Assembly: GCA_949316495.1 (NCBI GenBank)
Contig: OX439005.1
Coordinates: 23,028,217-23,092,216 of the forward strand
DNA: 64,000 nucleotides
Source of the DNA: Amphiduros pacificus
Lineage: Eukaryota; Annelida; Polychaeta; Phyllodocida; Hesionidae
Direction of reading: 5' to 3'
Numbering within the stretch: the stretch's first letter is position 1; the number at the start of each line of letters is the position of its first letter. The translations under genes were made by a program, and so were the position numbers. Under the pieces are notes generated by a model. It ran no database searches and was not told the origin of the DNA. It saw only the letters and a program-made list of their open reading frames with translations. Of the stretch, positions 33,883 through 47,000 are shown piece by piece.

Positions 33883-36593
33883 GTCTTGACTGCAGGGATC
33901 TTTTTGACTGCAGGGATATCCTCCTATACCACCAAGCTGCTACTCTAACCCTGCTTCTGGTGCAGATCTGGAGAATGTTCAAATACTCAAATTAAATTGT
34001 ATCTTTCTCAGAGACAAGAGAAAATGTGTGATATAAAATATGTAACAATAAGTTCTTTGCAGAACGATTATGTCCTGTGAACACGATAAATGACACAGAT
34101 TTTGTAAGAATGTTTGCATGCGAGCACCAAGAATCTTCATAATAACAATTAGAAATATTTGGACAATATCGACTTGATTATCAGGAATGTTGGGCACAAT
34201 CAAACTGATGTTTTCATAAAATCTTGTCAAATCTTATACTGGTCTGTTCATAGCGCTGAGTTATACCAAACTTTGGCCATGGATTATACAAATATTTCAA
34301 TGAGGCAAAAATTCTTTGGGGTCAATGAATTAAATAGAGCAAAAACTATGAGATCAGTGAATTAAATAGTACATGTTACAAGGTCTTGTGAAATCAATAA
34401 GGTTATGAGTTCATTCTACTCATCACCAGTGACAAAAAACACCAATGCTTTAAAATCAAAAGTACACATTAAACACACACACACACACACACACATATAT
34501 ATGCCAAGTGTGCATCTTCGTGGTAAATGTATTAGATAAATGGGAACATTTATCAAATGCAATCAGCCACTGAAGTGGTCTATTTGCTCACTGTCCTTGG
34601 CATTTTATTAAATATTCATGTATAATAGCTTGATATAAAAGAGTTAAGAGCAAGTGTCCTTTTCATGGCAGCAAGAGGTAATTCAGTCAGGAAGAAGCCT
34701 ATTATCGCCTGGACGATTCCTCATATTTAATGCATGATGTATTTAAAAGATAAAGGTTTCTCCCCACACCAAAATTCATCAACACCTGCTGTAGTTCTGT
34801 ATTTGGTGGAAACCATTAAACTCAATCTGATTTTGCTTTCATTTTTTTCAAATAAAACCTTTTCTACCTCCACATGACAAAGCCAGAGCAAGTGGCTTCA
34901 ATGAGCTTAAAGAAACCTTTATACTTAGTGGCAATTGTGAAAATTGGTCTCCAAATTGATTGGTGATTTTTTTAATCTACTCTCTTCAGCAACTTATTGT
35001 TGCACCAAAAGCCGTGAGCTAACTTTGCAAGTCTGCCCTTTTTCTGACGGGCAATATATTTTTGTTGTCCTGATTTATTATTCCTTTCCTAGTTTTCATT
35101 ACACATAACAATGTTATTTTGCTGTGTGGCCATTTCTGAGCAGATTTACTATTGAAGGTCGGTGGCATTGCCATGGCGATTTCCCTCACATCAGTCTCCT
35201 GCTGCTTGATATTGATGCCAAGGTCAAAAGGTCATATTGCCAGCATCGTGTGGCCCTTACGGTCATGGCAAGGTCAAAACAAGGGTATTGAAACTCCCAT
35301 CAAGCTGTATGTAAGCTCTGGAGCAGTGGACTCATCCGGAGGTTATCGGGCGAGTGCGACGGAGCTTTTGACATATTACTGCCATTTAATTCCCACATCC
35401 AAAGCTGGCTGCATGAAATGGCAGCCTCATATCCATTGTGTGGAAAAGCATATAATTGTTATGTGATGCCGTATCATTTCTGTGTTTAAGGCCTATGCAC
35501 AGCATGTCCTCACACTGGGGACCTTGGATGGGTTCTGATGGGCAAATGGACTTGTTCCAGATTCTCACAAGTTTGGGCACGATTTCTAGGATAGTTACGG
35601 AGGTCTGTAGTCTAATGAACATGCAAAGAAAAAGATGAATTTATAAAATTGAGGTCAATTTATTTTGGTTGATTTTAGTGAGATAGCTTGCTTGCATCAG
35701 TTTGGTGGCCACATATTATGTAAGCATATCCCAAACCTTTGTAAAATTGCATGTGACTTCTGTGGTTTCATGAAGGCTTTAAGTAATGGCTGTGGGGAAT
35801 TTTATATGTTCATGTAAATTTCCATTGTACAAAATATATATCATAGCATTTTAAAATTAATAAGCTTCAATATGGATGTCTCAAGTATATGATAAGTACA
35901 TCAAATTTGGTCTCTGTTTCTAATGACATGGTAAGCACAGCTTAAAATCAGAATTGTAAACTTTTTATTCTCAGAATGATTTTTTCCTCAATATTCAAGG
36001 TAGACACCTTTTTAAAATATTCCGAAAAAAATCTGAATTTCCAAATTTCACTTTATCTGTCTTTTCCCTTCAAGATCAAGCACATCATGACATTTCACCA
36101 AATTCAAGATGGCCGCCTTAAATATACACCTACCTCAATAACAAACACACAATTTCCAAGCTTAAATATACTAAATCCCTGGTTTCTTTGTTGTCAATTG
36201 CATTCTGAAGATTGTCAGAAAGGTTTAAATAACCTTAAAATTTAGGTCAAGGTCACAAACAAGTACATGATTGCCTGTCATAATTAGGATGCATTCATAG
36301 TTGAACTTTGGTTATGCAATCTATATTAAAACTTTGATGACGCAATTTTTTTCAAATCTCAGAAATAGAACCTCACAAAAAATGCATATTTATCAAGGAA
36401 ATTTTGTGAAAAAAGTGATAAATATGTTCACACACTGCATACTAATGTTATTTAAGCCTAATTCAGAGGTTCCAGAACAAAATTATTTTTCCAAATCCTT
36501 CTGAAAGTTATAATTTTATTTCCCCAGAATTAAATGGATATCATCTTGACTGAATGGACCATCCTTCAATTTTGGGACTGAAAGCATTCATGA
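33883..36593. other. Stretch with no gene recognised
   Basis: Contains a (CA)n microsatellite at about 34474-34495 running into (TA)n. Short open frames near 35150-35640 show no protein feature. A GGTCA-rich zone lies at about 35156-35280. Confidence 0.45.
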
Positions 36594-37130
36594 AATCACA
36601 GAGGACACAGGCAATTTTACAGAAATTTGGGGCATGCTTAAATGATATGTGGCAATGAAACTGTGACGCGAGGAAGTTATCTTACTTAAATCATCCAAAA
36701 TACACAGACCATGATTATCATGTATTGCTGAAAGTGCCAAGTACTGACTGTACTCATTTGGCCACCAGGTAGTCTCATGTATACAAGCATGTGACCTCTA
36801 TTGTGGTCTGTCAGGATGTTGGGCCTGTACCAATGTACAAACATTAATAGACAAACAGGACTCTGTGAGCCAAATCACTCCATTGTCCCAATCTGAAGGT
36901 GCCCCATTGTTTGCAAAACTTTACTACTGGTCAGTTAAACAATTTTTTTTGACAAAGTGTCCAATGGATGATTTGGGTATTAGCAGAAGACTCATCTACT
37001 TTCAAATGGCAGAGAAATTTATGTAGGGGAAATATGATGGGAAATAACATTTAATTGCAAAGTTTCAGTTTTAAGCATTTATATTATGCAAGGAAAAGGT
37101 GACCAATAACCTCATTTCATGAATGCTTAA
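36594..37130 (+). repeat. Dispersed repeat family A, longest copy
   Basis: This copy joins the two halves seen separately at 4727-4920 and 6628-6812, and the flanks of 8595-9265. It contains CACAGGCAATTTTACAGA, CTGAAAGTGCCAAGTACTGA, GTCCAATGGATGATTTGGGT and CCTCATTTCATGAATGCTT in that order. Confidence 0.65.
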
Positions 37131-38089
37131 AGAAAAGGTTGTCCTAACTGATCATTATATGTTATACTCACAGGTCTACTTGCACTTGCAGTATTTGAGC
37201 TGGCAGACCATTTCCTGGTATCACATGGTATAGTTGATTATATCAGAAATTTATAACAAACTTTCCTCAAGTTTCACTTTTATTTTCAAGTGCTAGGTTC
37301 AAAGAAAAGTTATTTTGACTAGTCATGATGGATTTACTCATTGTATTCTTCTGATCCTGCTTATTTTTTATTATTTGAAATTAATTACCGGTAATTACAA
37401 ATTAACTTAATCAGATGTAAATATAAAATATTTGGCCTGACAAGCATTATCATATAATAGAACCTGGGTTCTCCAGGCCTGCATACTTAATGATAGATTA
37501 TGAGTACAGACAGAATCAAAATATTTCTTATCGTAGAGTAATGGTCAATTATTTAGCACACAAATAAATCTCAACTGATTAATAGAGGGGGGAGAGAGAA
37601 TGGATTGGGCAAGGCTTTAGGTTTTTTGCGACAGCGTGTTGCCCTGATTTATGGATCACGATTAAATATTTTGAGACAGCATCCATGTTGTAAATTGCTG
37701 GAAGGTTATCCAGTTAGTGGTATGAGCTTCATCTTGACCCGTAGAATGCTCACTTTTATCAATGCAAATAAATATGATAAATAAGACTTGATCAAGCCTG
37801 TAAACAATTTGGTCAGCATTTTTGTCCAGTACAGTGTTTTCAACAAGAGGTCTTTTTCTGAGCTCAACAGGGTTAATATATAAACACGAATATAGACATA
37901 TGAATCAGACTCTACTCCACCACAATTCATGCAACAGTCCAAACAGTTTGGATGTCTGGCCATCAAACGTACAAGAACTGTCTGAACACAAAAAGCTTGC
38001 ATGCATGCATATTATAAAACAAACAAAAAGTATCACTATTTTTTTAAAGAAAAGATGGTGTTTGGCACGACTTTACAGATATTGTTTAT
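37131..38089. other. 3' flank of PYROXD1
   Basis: An AATAAA on the minus strand immediately follows the PYROXD1 stop (about 38083-38088). Otherwise nothing recognised. Confidence 0.5.
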
Positions 38090-41000
38090 TCAGTCAAAGT
38101 AGTCTTCTATGTCTATATTTGGATCTAATAAATCTTCTCCATAGACACTGAGGTCCATCTTGTTGAGAATGAGGTTTTCAAATGTTTCCTCGAGATCTGT
38201 ATCTCCTATCAGCACGGCTCCTTGCATCATGCCATCCTTCATTACGACCTTCACATACTCCATCCCTACAATACAAATATATGACCTTCATTACGACCTT
38301 CATATACTTCATCCTTACAATACAAATAGATGACCTTCATTACAACCTTCACATACTCCATCCCTACAATACAAATAGATGACCTTCATTATGACCTTCA
38401 CATACTCCATCCCTACCACACAAATAGATGACCTTCATTATGACCTTCACACACTCCATCCCTACAACACAAATAGATGACCTTCATTATGACCTTCACA
38501 CACTCCATCCCCACACCACAAATAGATGACCTTCATTATGACCTTCACGCACTCCATCCCTTCAACAATAATTCGTAAAAGTTTTACTGAAATTGGAACA
38601 TATTCGGCCTTTTTTCTTTACTTTAGATGCCACATCGTACCTCCTGCAATTATTTCCATGCACGCTTCTTGCAGTGTCTGTTTGCAGATTTCTCATTAAA
38701 TGAAAAAAATCAGGAGATGTGTGATGTCTTAATTCACTGTTTAAACAGCTTCAGCATCAGTAATGTGGTATACATAATTTAAAGAATGATATTTACCGCA
38801 TAATATTCTCCATCTGTACAAACTGCAATATATATGCCCGTTCCTTATGAACTTTTTATACTTATTCTATCTTATAAACATTCTACACTTTATATATGTA
38901 CTTTTTATCACTAAAGATCAAAATAGAAATATTAAGTTGAGAATATATCATATATTGAAGTTTCTAAATTTGCCATAACTCCACAACTCCTACAGAAGCA
39001 AATTTTAAACAAAACCCCATGGGTTGATAGCTCTGCTGACTTGAATGAAAACACATGAACTGAGATTTTAAAAGTACAACAAGCAACCAGGTTATGATTT
39101 TCCATACAAGATCCCAAAGTAGGCAAGATGTTGTATTTTCTGAGGTCTAATTCTATCTATTTTCCATTAGACTCAGTTCTTTTTCCATTTTGTCATGATT
39201 TTTTCAAAAATCTAATAGCTATCACAAAGTTGTCAAGGAGGCTGCCATTTTGAATAACATAGCCAATGAGAATCAAGATAACAAGTTGGGGCCAAATTTG
39301 AAATGTAACATGCATTTTGATTGGTCAAAATCATCATCTGCTCAAGTCTGCTCCACTTTTAATGGTTGTGAGACTTTGCATGCACACAAATTTTGAATTC
39401 AAGGTCAATGTGTCAAGGACAAAGGTCACATGACTAAGAAAGTATTACGAGGCAGGGCTATGACCTAAGACATTTCTGTATACCAAGTTTTAATTTCTTC
39501 TTATAAGTGGTTGCTGAGATATGCTCCTTACAAAATTTGTGACATCAAGGTCACTGCACTAAGCTCAATGGTGACATCACTGAGAATTTAAGGAATCTGA
39601 ATCTTCAACTCTCTGAAACATAAATTAATGGAAGTTTTGGAGAAGAAGATTTTAAAACATAGTGTTGGTATATAACAGATATGAAGTGACACAAATTTTG
39701 AATTCAAGGTCAATGTGTCAAGGACAAAGGTCACAAGACTAAGAAAGTATGACGAGGCACGGCTATGGCCTAAGACATTTCTGTATTCCAAGTTTTAGTT
39801 TCTTCTTATAAGTGGTTGCTGAGATATATTCCTCACAAAATTTGTGACATCAAGGCCACCACACTAAGGTCAATGGTGACATCACTAAGATTTGAAGGAA
39901 TCTGAATCTTCAACTCTCTATCTACCTCTGTATTAAATATAAAACAAATATTACTGGTAGTTTTGGAGGAGAAGATTTTTAAACATAGTGTTAGTATATA
40001 ACAGATATGAAGTGTTTTTTATTCACTTCTGATGGTTGTGATGTGGCATGTTCACAAATTTTGAATTCAAGGTCAATGTGTCAAGGTCAAAGGTCACATG
40101 ACTAAAATTGTATGACAAGGTACAGCTTTAACATAAGACATTCCTGTATACCAAGATTTAATTTCTTCTTGTAAGTGGTTGCTGAGATATGCTCCTTACA
40201 AAATTTGTGACATCAAGGTCACTGCACTAAGCTCAATGGTGACATCACTGATAATTGAAGGAATCTAAATCTTCAACTCTCTATCTAGCTCTGTATAAAA
40301 TAGTGTTGGTATATAAGACATTTCTGTATACCAAGTTTTAATTTCTTCTTATAAGTAGTTGCTGAGATATACTCCTTACATAATTTGTGACATCAAGGTC
40401 ACTGCACTAAGGCCAATGGTGACATCACTAAGATTTGAAGGAATCTGAATCTTCAACTCTCTATCTACCTCTGTATTAAATATGAAACAAATATTACTGG
40501 TAGTTTTGGAGGAGAAGATTTTTAAACATAGTGTTAGTATATAACAGATATGAAGTGTTTTTTATTCACTTCTGATGGTTGTGATGTGGCATGTTCACAA
40601 ATTTTGAATTCAAGGTCAATGTGTCAAGGTCAAAGGTCACATGACTAAAATTGTATGACAAGGTACAGCTTTAACATATGACATTTCTGCATACCAAGTT
40701 TTAATATCCTGTAATAAGTGGTTGCTGAGATATGCTCAGTACAAAATTTGTGACCTCAAGGTCACTGCACTAAGGTCAATGGTGACATCACTAAGATTTG
40801 AAGGAATCTGAATCTTCAACTATATATCTACCTCTATATAAAATATGAAAGATGTACTACTGGTAGTTTTGGAGAAGAAGATTTTTAAAGAAATGTTGAC
40901 AGACGGGCGGACAGACGGACAGACAGACCGACAGACATTTTCCCCCTCCTAAAGCTCTGCGAGCTAAAGTCTCAGCAGAGCTAAAAATTAAAGGCAACTG

Positions 41001-44000
41001 CCTTTTGTGCATCACACACTGCAGCTGAGAAGACCTTTGCCAATAAGGCAAGCCAACATGCAGCACAGTCACACAGCAAGATGTCCCAAGATTACATATT
41101 TGTGATGAATCTCTGCCAAGGTTAGAGGTGCGTCACACTGCCATGCCCTCTGGTGGCAAATGCCAAAAAACACTAGCTCCCATTGCTAATAGGATCCTGA
41201 AGCTTCTGGCTGCACATTTATTCTGAGGTAAAAAAGTGTCAAATATCCTTGTTTTGGTTCTTACAAATAATTGAGTGGTCCTATCTATCTAAGCAAACAT
41301 ACAATATGTTTTGCTATTGGAAAGTTAAAATGATTTCCTTTAATAACTGAACTTGATCTTTTATTGAAATAATTACTGTATTAAGTCCTGGTTTGGATTT
41401 ATTACAGTTCCTAATCTTACTTGGTCTATCCTTTCCAGATGTCCTACTTTCAAAGCAGGTGTTGACAGTTAAGTCACAATTATATCCACAAATCATTGGT
41501 AACTGGGGGCAATGGTGGTCTGGGGGTTAATAAACAATGGCCTACATGAGACGGAGGTCTATAGCAGTGCTGCCCCCTGGAGTGAGGTAGGGCCAGGTGG
41601 GTACTGCCCTCAAGGTATGGAGGAAGGCAGTGATAGGGGACTCTGCCATCTTCTCTTGTATCAGTGCTCCTCAGCATCTCGTCCCCAGGGGGCTCTCCGA
41701 AATCACTCAACTGTTACTATGGTAACTGTGATGCCAGTAGAGTTCTAAATTAGTTTATCAACCTGCAATTATCTATCTAAAAAGTATTTTGAAAATGCAG
41801 TGTAAAAAGTGTATTTGTTTCTTCTTGATATGCATAGATGATCTTCCTCCCAAAAGGTTGTTTTTAAATTATGATGAATCATTAAGAAATAATGACTTGA
41901 CATATTCTGCTTCCAGGAGAAATAAGACATACAGACATTGTGTCTGTATGAATTCTGAAGAAACATAAAGTATGCCTTCAGGCTTAAGGAAACTTATTTC
42001 AACATTGCAAAGTCACCTCCCCTTAACTCACACGCTATGTTTCCCTTGTTATAGTATATTGGCTATGTCAACACTGCATCTTTAAATCTACTTAAATTCT
42101 TTTAAAGTCTTTGCAATTTGGCCAGCTACACCAAACAGGAAAGGTGCTGAACATTCCCATGTGACTGCAAGACATTACTCATATTCAGACACATCCTTTG
42201 TACATATATACTCCAGCTACATTCAACTTTTCTCAATGTTGACTGTTAAGTGATTTTTAAGTGATATATATACCAAGGGAAGCTTTAATAAAACATCATT
42301 TTGATATAATTATTATTTCTCAGATTCAAAAATCATTGTTTATAATTATAATGCTGGTAACTACATAACTACATCATCATTGTTTTGATATGATTTCAAA
42401 TTGTTGTTTATAGATATTACATGTATTTTAGTGCAGGTTCTCTATACAAGCATAAGGAATGGTTCTGTAATATTTGAGGTGGAGGTATTTACCTTTGGTG
42501 ACTCTGACCATCAGCTCGTGATCCTTCCCGAGACCCTGCCCATTGAAGAGACCCAGCAACACAACCTGCCAATACATAAAACACTTTCGTAATACCATCT
42601 CAACCAATACGTGTTTTACCTGATTTAATAACTGTTTCTATCTTATCCTGGGCTGTATGTCATTACAAACATTTGAATCCAACCACTGGTTACCACTAAT
42701 GTTTTGTATTTGATCTAGGTGAGACATATAAGACTATATATAAGACTGGGAGAAAGTAAAACAAGAACCCAAATTCATCTCAGACCAAGGTTAGGTGGAT
42801 TTTTTTCTGTCGAGGCATTGTCAGGATCTGAGTTTTTGCTAAGAGGCATAATTTTCTTTACCTGTCTCTCATAACATTTGAATGATTTGAAAGCTGAACT
42901 CAAACTGATTAATTTGTTCCATCAATAAACACATTTGTTCCACCAATAAACATTTTACATAACCACTATTGCGTCATTGGAAATGATTACCTAGGTACCC
43001 CTCAGTTGCTAGGCAAAGAAGGTCCTTGTTCAAAAAAAAAAAATTATATGATAGTCAAATCTATGTGATAGTCAAAGAAACATTCTTGTAAAATGATGAT
43101 TTGGACTGTAATTTTATTTCAACAAAATGCAAATATTCTGGGTACAACTACCAAATGTGAATCAACATATCGCGGGAGGGCCTTAATACACCTGTTCATT
43201 TATCCAGGGCTTCTGCAGATTGTCCAGAAAACAAAGGTACATTTATTGAGAATTGATGACATTTCTTTACATCTTTCTTTTACTTAACAACTCTGTTTCC
43301 ATCCATATTTCTAATGTATAGCAGGGACCGTATTGTTCGATAAATCTATGTGAAATTACTGGGACAACATATTTATAATGCACTGCAGACAGGCATTAAT
43401 TACGTAACTAATATCAATAATATCAATGAGACAAAATCATAAACTAGACAAAATCATAAACTAGACAAAATCATAAACTAGACAAAATCATAAACTAGAC
43501 AAAATCATAAACTAAACAAAATCATAAACTAGACAAAATCATAAACTAGACAAAATCATAAACTAGACAAAATCATAAACTAGACAAAATCATAAACTAG
43601 ACAAAATCATAAACTAGACAAAATCATAAACTAGACAAAATCATAAACTAGACAAAATAATTAACTGTTTTGAAGGATATATGAACATCATGAGTTATTA
43701 AAGCATTACAAAGAGATTTTTGGATGAGTTGTTACAAGACATAAAAGTTAAACTCTCTGTATAGTTCAATGCCAGCCGTTGACTGCAGGTGACTGGTAAA
43801 CATGGGTAGCATCACCCCAGATGAGGCTGGAAGTAGGTTAGCACTGTCATATTTTCAATTCAAATGACAATACCCTTGACGCCAAAAGCTAAGGTCACAC
43901 TTCTATGTCCTTATTTTACATTTAAGTTCTTCAATATTAACACTCCACCAAACGATTATGCTATCAAAGGAAGGTACTTTCAGAAAGGGACTATTAATTA

Positions 44001-47000
44001 GGGTCTTATTTTTAATTGTTTTACAGGCCCTTATTGGTATGTATCAATAAAATAGTAAATCAACATGAAAGGCATACACTCCTATTTCCAATTAAATAGT
44101 GATGTTTTAAGATAAAACCTAACCTTATAGTTAAAGAACTTTGTGGCATGAGCAAAAAGCTCAAAGCAGAAATCCATCAAAACGTCCTCTCCCTTTATGT
44201 CAGCTATCATACATTTGGCTGCGTAGTGCCCCATCTGACGAGCCTGCGACCACAACCGCATCTAAACAATCAAAACATACATCCTAATGTCACCAACCCA
44301 TTTATATAGGTTAACATTTTGATGTCATTTTGGTTATTAGTGTAAATATCTATTTAATACTCTCATGGTTTAGACAAAAAAACTTTCATGAAATGGAGTT
44401 TTACTGCTATATTTAGTTTTAAAGAATGTTGAAAAAGAAATGATGATTAACACATCTTGTTCTTATTGTTATGAAAAAAGATTTCTTTTTTGCACTGTAC
44501 ATTATAAAAACACAATACCAGAATGGTAAAAAGAACAGAAAAAGCCAAGAGGCTTAAGTAATCACAAAAACTTGATGCTTTGTATTTGTCATGAAAGTTG
44601 TTCTTTGTCATTAATTTCTTTCAGATTGGTTTGAGGCAGTGTTTTGTCAACTTATAGCCCATATAAAAATGTAGTTCCAAAAGACAATCTCATATATCTG
44701 AAAACTTCAGACTAAGATTTTTCATATTTCTAATTTCCAAAGGGCATTTTGACCTTAGAATTTGTTGTTCATGGGTTAAATCTGACAGAATATCTACAGC
44801 TGTCATGAAGGTTTGCACGATAGCTGGATGCTTTGGATTTAAGGCTGAATTACTGTCTAAGTGGTGCCATCTGTAGGGATTTCTGTGACCAGTGCCCTCT
44901 GTAGGCCTTCTTCATTATACTACCCCTCACATAATATAATTGCAAAAAGATTGAGGAAAATCATAATAAGAATGCAGTGCCATTGCAAATTGTCATTTAC
45001 ACATTGTTAGTGACTCATATAAAATGGCCATTAGCGGTTCATTTAGTCATGCACATGTATGACAATGAGCTGTTAAATTCAGATGGAAGGACTTTCCACA
45101 ATGCCTTGGCTTTAGCTCAACTAGAGTGCATTTATCCACATATGACACTGACCTGTATCCAGTGAGGAGCATGATCCCATGCGGCAGTACAGCTGTCACA
45201 TGCTGCATAGACATCTGACACTGACCTGTATCCAGTGAGGAGCATGATCCCATTCAGCAGTACAGCTGTCACCTGCTGCATACACATCTGGCACTGACCT
45301 GTATCCAGTGAGGGGCATGATCCCATGTGGCAGTACAGCTGTCACCTGCTGCATACACATCTGGCACTGACCTGTATCCAGTGAGGGGCATGATCCCATG
45401 CGGCAGTACAGCTGTCACCTGCTGCATACACATCTGGCACTGACCTGTATCCAGTGAGGGGCATGATCCCATGCGGCAGTACAGCTGTCACCTGTTACAT
45501 ATACATCTGGCACTGACCTGTATCCAGTGAGGGGCGTGATCCCATGCAGCAGTACAGCTGTCACCTGCTGCATACACATCTGGCACTGACCTGTATCCAG
45601 TGAGGGGCATGATCCCATGCGGCAGTACAGCTGTCACCTGTTACATATACATCTGGCACTGACCTGTATCCAGTGAGGGGCGTGATCCCATGCGGCAGTA
45701 CAGCTGTCACCTGCTACATATACATCTGGCACTGACCTGTATCCAGTGAGGGGCGTGATCCCATGCAGCAGTACAGCTGTCACCTGCTGCATACACATCT
45801 GGCACTGACCTGTATCCAGTGAGGGGCATGATCCCATGCGGCAGTACAGCTGTCACCTGTTACATATACATCTGGCACTGACCTGTATCCAGTGAGGGGC
45901 GTGATCCCATGCGGCAGTACAGCTGTCACCTGCAACATATACATCTGGCACTGACCTGTATCCAGTGAGGGGCGTGATCCCATGCAGCAGTACAGCTGTC
46001 ACCTGCTGCATAGACATCTGGCACTGACCTGTATCCAGTGAGGGGCATGATCCCATGCGGCAGTACAGCTGTCACCTGTTACATATACATCTGGCACTGA
46101 CCTGTATCCAGTGAGGGGCGTGATCCCATGCGGCAGTACAGCTGTCACCTGCTACATATACATCTGGCACTGACCTGTATCCAGTGAGGGGCGTGATCCC
46201 ATGCAGCAGTACAGCTGTCACCTGCTGCATACACATCTGGCACTGACCTGTATCCAGTGAGGGGCATGATCCCATGCGGCAGTACAGCTGTCACCTGTTA
46301 CATATACATCTGGCACTGACCTGTATCCAGTGAGGGGCGTGATCCCATGCGGCAGTACAGCTGTCACCTGCAACATATACATCTGGCACTGACCTGTATC
46401 CAGTGAGGGGCGTGATCCCATGCAGCAGTACAGCTGTCACCTGCTGCATAGACATCTGGCACTGACCTGTATCCAGTGAGGGGCATGATCCCATGCGGCA
46501 GTACAGCTGTCACCTGCTGCATACACATCTGGCACTGACCTGTATCCAGTGAGGGGCATGATCCCATGCGGCAGTACAGCTGTCACCTGCTGCATACACA
46601 TCTGACACTGACCTGTATCCAGTGAGGGGCATGATCCCATGCGGCAGTACAGCTGTCACCTACTGCATAGATATCTGGCACTGACCTGTATCCAGTGAGG
46701 GGCATGATCCCATGCAGCAGTACAGCTGTCACCTGCTGCATAGACATCTGGCACTGACCTGTATCCAGTGAGGGGCATGATCCCATGCAGCAGTACAGCT
46801 GTCACCTGCTGCATACACATCTGGCACTGACCTGTATCCAGTGAGGGGCATGATCCCATGCAGCAGTACAGCTGTCACCTGCTGCATACACATCTGGCAC
46901 TGACCTGTATCCAGTGAGGGGCATGATCCCATGCAGCAGTACAGCTGTCACCTGCTGCATACACATCTGGCACTGACCTGTATCCAGTGAGGGGCATGAT

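Noticed and set aside
39388-40830. Cluster of AGGTCA half-sites as nuclear-receptor elements
   Set aside because: They come from copies of one repeat and are better explained by its sequence.
41480-41748. Open frames on both strands in a GC-richer patch
   Set aside because: Composition alone keeps them open; no motif or splice context supports a gene.
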